Origin: Roseomonas gilardii
GTDB lineage: Bacteria; Pseudomonadota; Alphaproteobacteria; Acetobacterales; Acetobacteraceae
Assembly: GCF_001941945.1 (NCBI RefSeq)
Contig: NZ_CP015583.1
Span: 4,054,501-4,118,500, forward strand
Direction of reading: 5' to 3'
Length of the DNA: 64,000 nt
Position numbers and translations under genes: made by a program. The notes beneath the pieces are model-generated. The model worked only from the letters and a program-made list of their open reading frames with translations. It was not told where the DNA came from and ran no database searches. Positions 61,381-64,000 of the stretch are shown one piece after another; the first letter of the stretch is position 1; each line of letters starts with the position of its first letter.

Positions 61381-62223
61381 GTGAGCTTCCGCGTTCCGGA
61401 ACACGGCAGGACCCGGCCCAGGCCTGCCGCACGCCGGCTGGCCAGGGCCTTCGCGCTGGCGGCTTTCCTGCTGCCGGGCACCCTCCTGGCCCAGCCGGCA
61501 ACGCCCCTGCCGCCGCCTCCGCCTCCGCCCCCCTCGCTGCAAGGTTCCCCGGCACTGGTCACCCAGCTCGGCCAGCCCAGCGTGGAGGTCACCACCGCCT
61601 TCGCCGGCACCGACGTGCTGGTCTTCGGCGCCACGGAGCGTCCTATCGGTCCCTCGGGCGACAACGTCATCGTGGTGGGACAGGGCCCGGCGCAGTCGCA
61701 GGTCGTCCGCCGCCGGACCCGTGTGCTCGGAGCCTGGATCAATGGCCGCTCCGCCCGCTTCGACGACGTGCCCTCCTGGTACGCGCTGACCGGCACGCAA
61801 CCGCTCCGGAGCCTGCTGGAACAGGATGAGCGCCGCGCCCTGCAACTCGGCCTGAACGCCCTGGCGCGCCGCGCCCAGGGCAGCAGCGACCCGGACTTCC
61901 GGCAGGCGCTGGTGGACCGCAAGGCAGCCGCCGATCTCTGGCAGGAGGACAAGGCCCCGGTCGAGGTGTCCGGCGGCCGGCTTTTCCACGCCCGGCTGCC
62001 GCTGCCCTCCATCGTGCCGCCCGGGAACTACTTCGTGCAGGTGCTGCTGGTGCGCGAGGGGCGGGTCGTGGCGCGTCAGGAGCTTCCCTTCGAGGTACGG
62101 CGCGTCGGCACCGCGGCCGAGATCACGACCGTCTCCCACGAGCAGCCCTTGCTCTATGGCCTGGCCTGCATCGCCCTGGCCGCCTTCGCCGGCTGGATCG
62201 GCAGCGTTCTCTTCCGGCGCTGA
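61381..62223 (+). CDS. TIGR02186-family membrane-anchored protein
   Basis: A 280-residue protein from a GTG at 61381. After a signal or anchor segment (RAFALAAFLLPGTLLAQ) comes a proline run, then the conserved body VTTAFAGTDVLVFGATERP, DNVIVVGQGP, RVLGAWINGRSARFDDVPSWYAL, and a C-terminal membrane span (PLLYGLACIALAAFAGWIGSVLFRR). This matches alphaproteobacterial TIGR02186 proteins of unknown function, usually beside TauE. The body probably lies in the periplasm. The start is uncertain, as no strong ribosome site is seen. Confidence 0.85.
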   Translation: MSFRVPEHGRTRPRPAARRLARAFALAAFLLPGTLLAQPATPLPPPPPPPPSLQGSPALVTQLGQPSVEVTTAFAGTDVLVFGATERPIGPSGDNVIVVGQGPAQSQVVRRRTRVLGAWINGRSARFDDVPSWYALTGTQPLRSLLEQDERRALQLGLNALARRAQGSSDPDFRQALVDRKAAADLWQEDKAPVEVSGGRLFHARLPLPSIVPPGNYFVQVLLVREGRVVARQELPFEVRRVGTAAEITTVSHEQPLLYGLACIALAAFAGWIGSVLFRR

Positions 62224-62254
62224 AACACCGTCTTCCGGTGGTGGGACCCCGGAT

Positions 62255-62557
62255 CGGCGTCGCGCCGTCCCACCCCCCGGGGAGAAAGGCTCCGCCTTCC
62301 CCCCAGACCCCCCATCCGCCAGGACGCTGCGCGCCCTGGACCCGGTGAGTTGGCGCCTTCTCGGCCCCGGACCGCGCCGGAGAGCATGGCTCTCCGGCGA
62401 CTGCCAGCGCCACCCGTGCGGACACGGTGTTCTTCTTCTCGGGAGCCCCACCGATCCACCCGCTACCGGTCATCACCAGCGCCAACTCAAGCCCGGGGTC
62501 TGGGGACCGGCTTCGGTCCCCAGCGGAGGGGTCGGGGGAGGCGGCGCCTCCCCCGGG
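62255..62557 (-). repeat. composite palindromic element B, copy 2
   Basis: The reverse-oriented match to 40846-41176, between the TIGR02186 gene and mnmG. On the minus strand the order is G-run hairpin GGGGGAGGC/GCCTCCCCC, linker GACCCCTCCGCT, hairpin GGGGACCG/CGGTCCCC, AGACCCC, the centre, then the inverted module. The central closing stem is TGAGTTGGCGC (62346-62356) with GCGCCAACTCA (62479-62489); the inner hairpin GCCGGAGAGC/GCTCTCCGGC is unchanged from copy 1. It ends 68 bp before the mnmG start. Confidence 0.8.
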
Positions 62558-62625
62558 GCCAGCCACAGGCGCAACCCCCACCAAGGAGGATGCACCGGCC
62601 CAGCCCCGGCGCTATACGGGCCCGC

Positions 62626-64000
62626 ATGACCGAGAGCTTCTGGGATGTGGTGGTGGTGGGTGGCGGCCATGCCGGCACCGAGGCCGCCGCCGCCGCCGCA
62701 CGCTGCGGGGCCCGCACGCTGCTGCTGACCCACCGACTGGACCGGCTGGGCGAGATGTCCTGCAACCCCGCGATCGGCGGGGTCGGCAAGGGGCATCTGG
62801 TGCGCGAGATCGACGCGCTGGATGGCATCATGGGCCGGGCCGCCGACGCGGCGGGGATCCATTTCAAGCTGCTGAACGCCAGCAAGGGGCCTGCGGTGCG
62901 CGGGCCCCGCGCCCAGGCCGACCGCACCCTGTACCGGGCAGCGGTGCAGGCCCTGCTGCGGGAGGTGCCGGGCCTGACCCTGCGCGAAGGCGCGGCGGAG
63001 GGGCTGGAGCGCGATGCGTCCGGCGCCGTCTCCGCCGTGCTGCTGGCCGATGGCGAAAGGCTGCGCTGCGGCGCGCTGGTGGTGACGGCCGGGACCTTCC
63101 TGCGCGGGGAGATCCATGTCGGGCGGCGGCGCGAAGCCGCCGGGCGCGTCGGCGATGCGCCCTCGGTCGGGCTGGCCCTGGCGCTGGAGGCACTGGGCCT
63201 GCCGACCGCGCGGCTGAAGACGGGCACGCCGCCGCGCCTGGACGGGCGGACGATCGACTGGGCCGCGCTGGAGATGCAGCCGGGCGATGCGGTGCCGGAA
63301 CCGCTGTCCTGGATGACGGAGCGGATCGCCAACCGGCAGGTGGAATGCGGCATCACCGCCACCACGCCGGAAACCCACGCGCTGATCCGCGCCAACCTGC
63401 ACGAGGCACCGATCCATTCCGGCCAGATCACCGGGCGCGGCCCGCGCTACTGCCCCTCGATCGAGGACAAGGTGGTGCGCTTCGCGGAGCGGGAACGGCA
63501 CCAGATCTTCCTGGAGCCGGAAGGGCTGGAGGACCCGACCGTCTATCCCAACGGCATCTCCACCAGCCTGCCGGCGGAGATCCAGGCGGCGATGATCGCC
63601 ACCATCCCCGGGCTGGAGCGGGCGGTGATCCTGCGCCCCGGCTATGCGGTGGAATACGACTTCTTCGATCCGCGCGCCCTGCGCCCGACGCTGGAGGCCA
63701 AGGCGGTACCGGGCCTCTTCCTGGCGGGGCAGGTCAACGGCACCACGGGCTATGAGGAAGCGGCCGCACAGGGCCTGCTGGCGGGGCTGAACGCCGCCGC
63801 CCGGGCCGGGGGCGGCCGGGAGGACCGCCTGCTGCTCCGCTCCGAGGCCTATCTCGGCGTGCTGGTGGACGACCTGACGACCCAGGGGGTGAGCGAGCCC
63901 TACCGCATGCTGACGGCGCGGGCCGAGCATCGCCTTTCCCTCCGGGCCGACAATGCCGGGCTGCGCCTGACGGCGCTCGGCCTGCGCTGGGGCTGCATCG
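62626..64000 (+). CDS. mnmG: tRNA uridine 5-carboxymethylaminomethyl modification enzyme MnmG (3' end outside window)
   Basis: 458 codons are visible, open to the window edge. [22 protein letters not shown] binds FAD, and [61 protein letters not shown] and [24 protein letters not shown] are hallmark MnmG blocks. The ATG at 62626 fits the family N-terminus. Together with MnmE it modifies wobble uridines of tRNA. About 160 residues should follow beyond 64000. mnmE is 13 kb away on the opposite strand rather than just upstream. Confidence 0.97.
   Translation, partial: MTESFWDVVVVGGGHAGTEAAAAAARCGARTLLLTHRLDRLGEMSCNPAIGGVGKGHLVREIDALDGIMGRAADAAGIHFKLLNASKGPAVRGPRAQADRTLYRAAVQALLREVPGLTLREGAAEGLERDASGAVSAVLLADGERLRCGALVVTAGTFLRGEIHVGRRREAAGRVGDAPSVGLALALEALGLPTARLKTGTPPRLDGRTIDWAALEMQPGDAVPEPLSWMTERIANRQVECGITATTPETHALIRANLHEAPIHSGQITGRGPRYCPSIEDKVVRFAERERHQIFLEPEGLEDPTVYPNGISTSLPAEIQAAMIATIPGLERAVILRPGYAVEYDFFDPRALRPTLEAKAVPGLFLAGQVNGTTGYEEAAAQGLLAGLNAAARAGGGREDRLLLRSEAYLGVLVDDLTTQGVSEPYRMLTARAEHRLSLRADNAGLRLTALGLRWGCI

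Noticed and set aside
40846-62557. Element pairs as a CRISPR array or transposon ends
   Set aside because: There is no regular spacer pattern, no cas gene and no transposase between the copies; flanked genes are ordinary chromosomal genes.
1-64000. tRNA or rRNA genes
   Set aside because: I did not find a cloverleaf with TTCRA or any rRNA core motif on reading; a tRNAscan-SE run would settle it.

Overview
The window is a very GC-rich bacterial chromosome segment with tightly packed genes, many ATGA stop/start overlaps and several GTG or TTG starts. Gene content points to an alphaproteobacterium, most likely an Acetobacteraceae member of the Roseomonas type: a group-2 Mrp antiporter operon, a DUF3576 lipoprotein, SecB, a TIGR02186 protein next to TauE, MnmE/MnmG, and a large repertoire of orphan periplasmic binding proteins and catabolic clusters. 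The lineage is inferred from content only. I saw no rRNA, tRNA, CRISPR array, transposase or phage gene.

Layout. 0-5.3 kb: a GT87-like membrane glycosyltransferase, an unknown membrane protein, and a hybrid sensor kinase with a stand-alone receiver. 5.5-9 kb: a quinone-detoxification-like dioxygenase/carboxylesterase pair with a divergent LysR regulator, then a TetR regulator. 9.2-14.7 kb: complete mrpA(B)CDEFG operon. 14.8-17 kb: REC-PAS-GGDEF-EAL c-di-GMP protein. 17.3-23.6 kb: uncharacterised catabolic cluster (flavin dehydrogenase, branched-chain-type binding protein, NIPSNAP, two SDRs) with a divergent AraC regulator. 23.6-30.9 kb: nitrogen catabolism, with arginase and ornithine cyclodeaminase on one side and, divergent from an RpiR regulator, diaminopropionate ammonia-lyase, M20 carbamoylase, D-carbamoylase-like nitrilase and an SDR. 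31-34.8 kb: periplasmic aldehyde oxidoreductase paoABC. 35.1-37.2 kb: rmlA and rmlB. 37.3-42.6 kb: M81 peptidase, MFS transporter, an Lrp regulator cut short by a nonsense codon, and an amidase. 42.7-49.6 kb: envelope and housekeeping genes (secreted Pro/Tyr-rich protein, DUF3576 lipoprotein, porin, ThiE-like, YggS, SecB, UspA, MnmE). 49.9-62.2 kb: DUF255 thioredoxin-fold protein, Ogt, quinone oxidoreductase, NFU protein, two binding proteins, SsuD, 5'-nucleotidase, TauE and TIGR02186. 62.6 kb to the end: mnmG, cut by the window edge.

The most unusual signal is a set of non-coding palindromic elements between genes. Two copies of a ~234 bp element (A, 49575-49808 and 58344-58576), two opposite-facing copies of a ~300-330 bp element (B, 40846-41176 and 62255-62557) and one solo end-module (30903-30990) are built from the same two-hairpin module, usually placed inverted at both ends around a central stem. 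Between copies, several stems differ in sequence but keep pairing through paired substitutions. That suggests a maintained structure: either a structured RNA or a palindromic mobile element.
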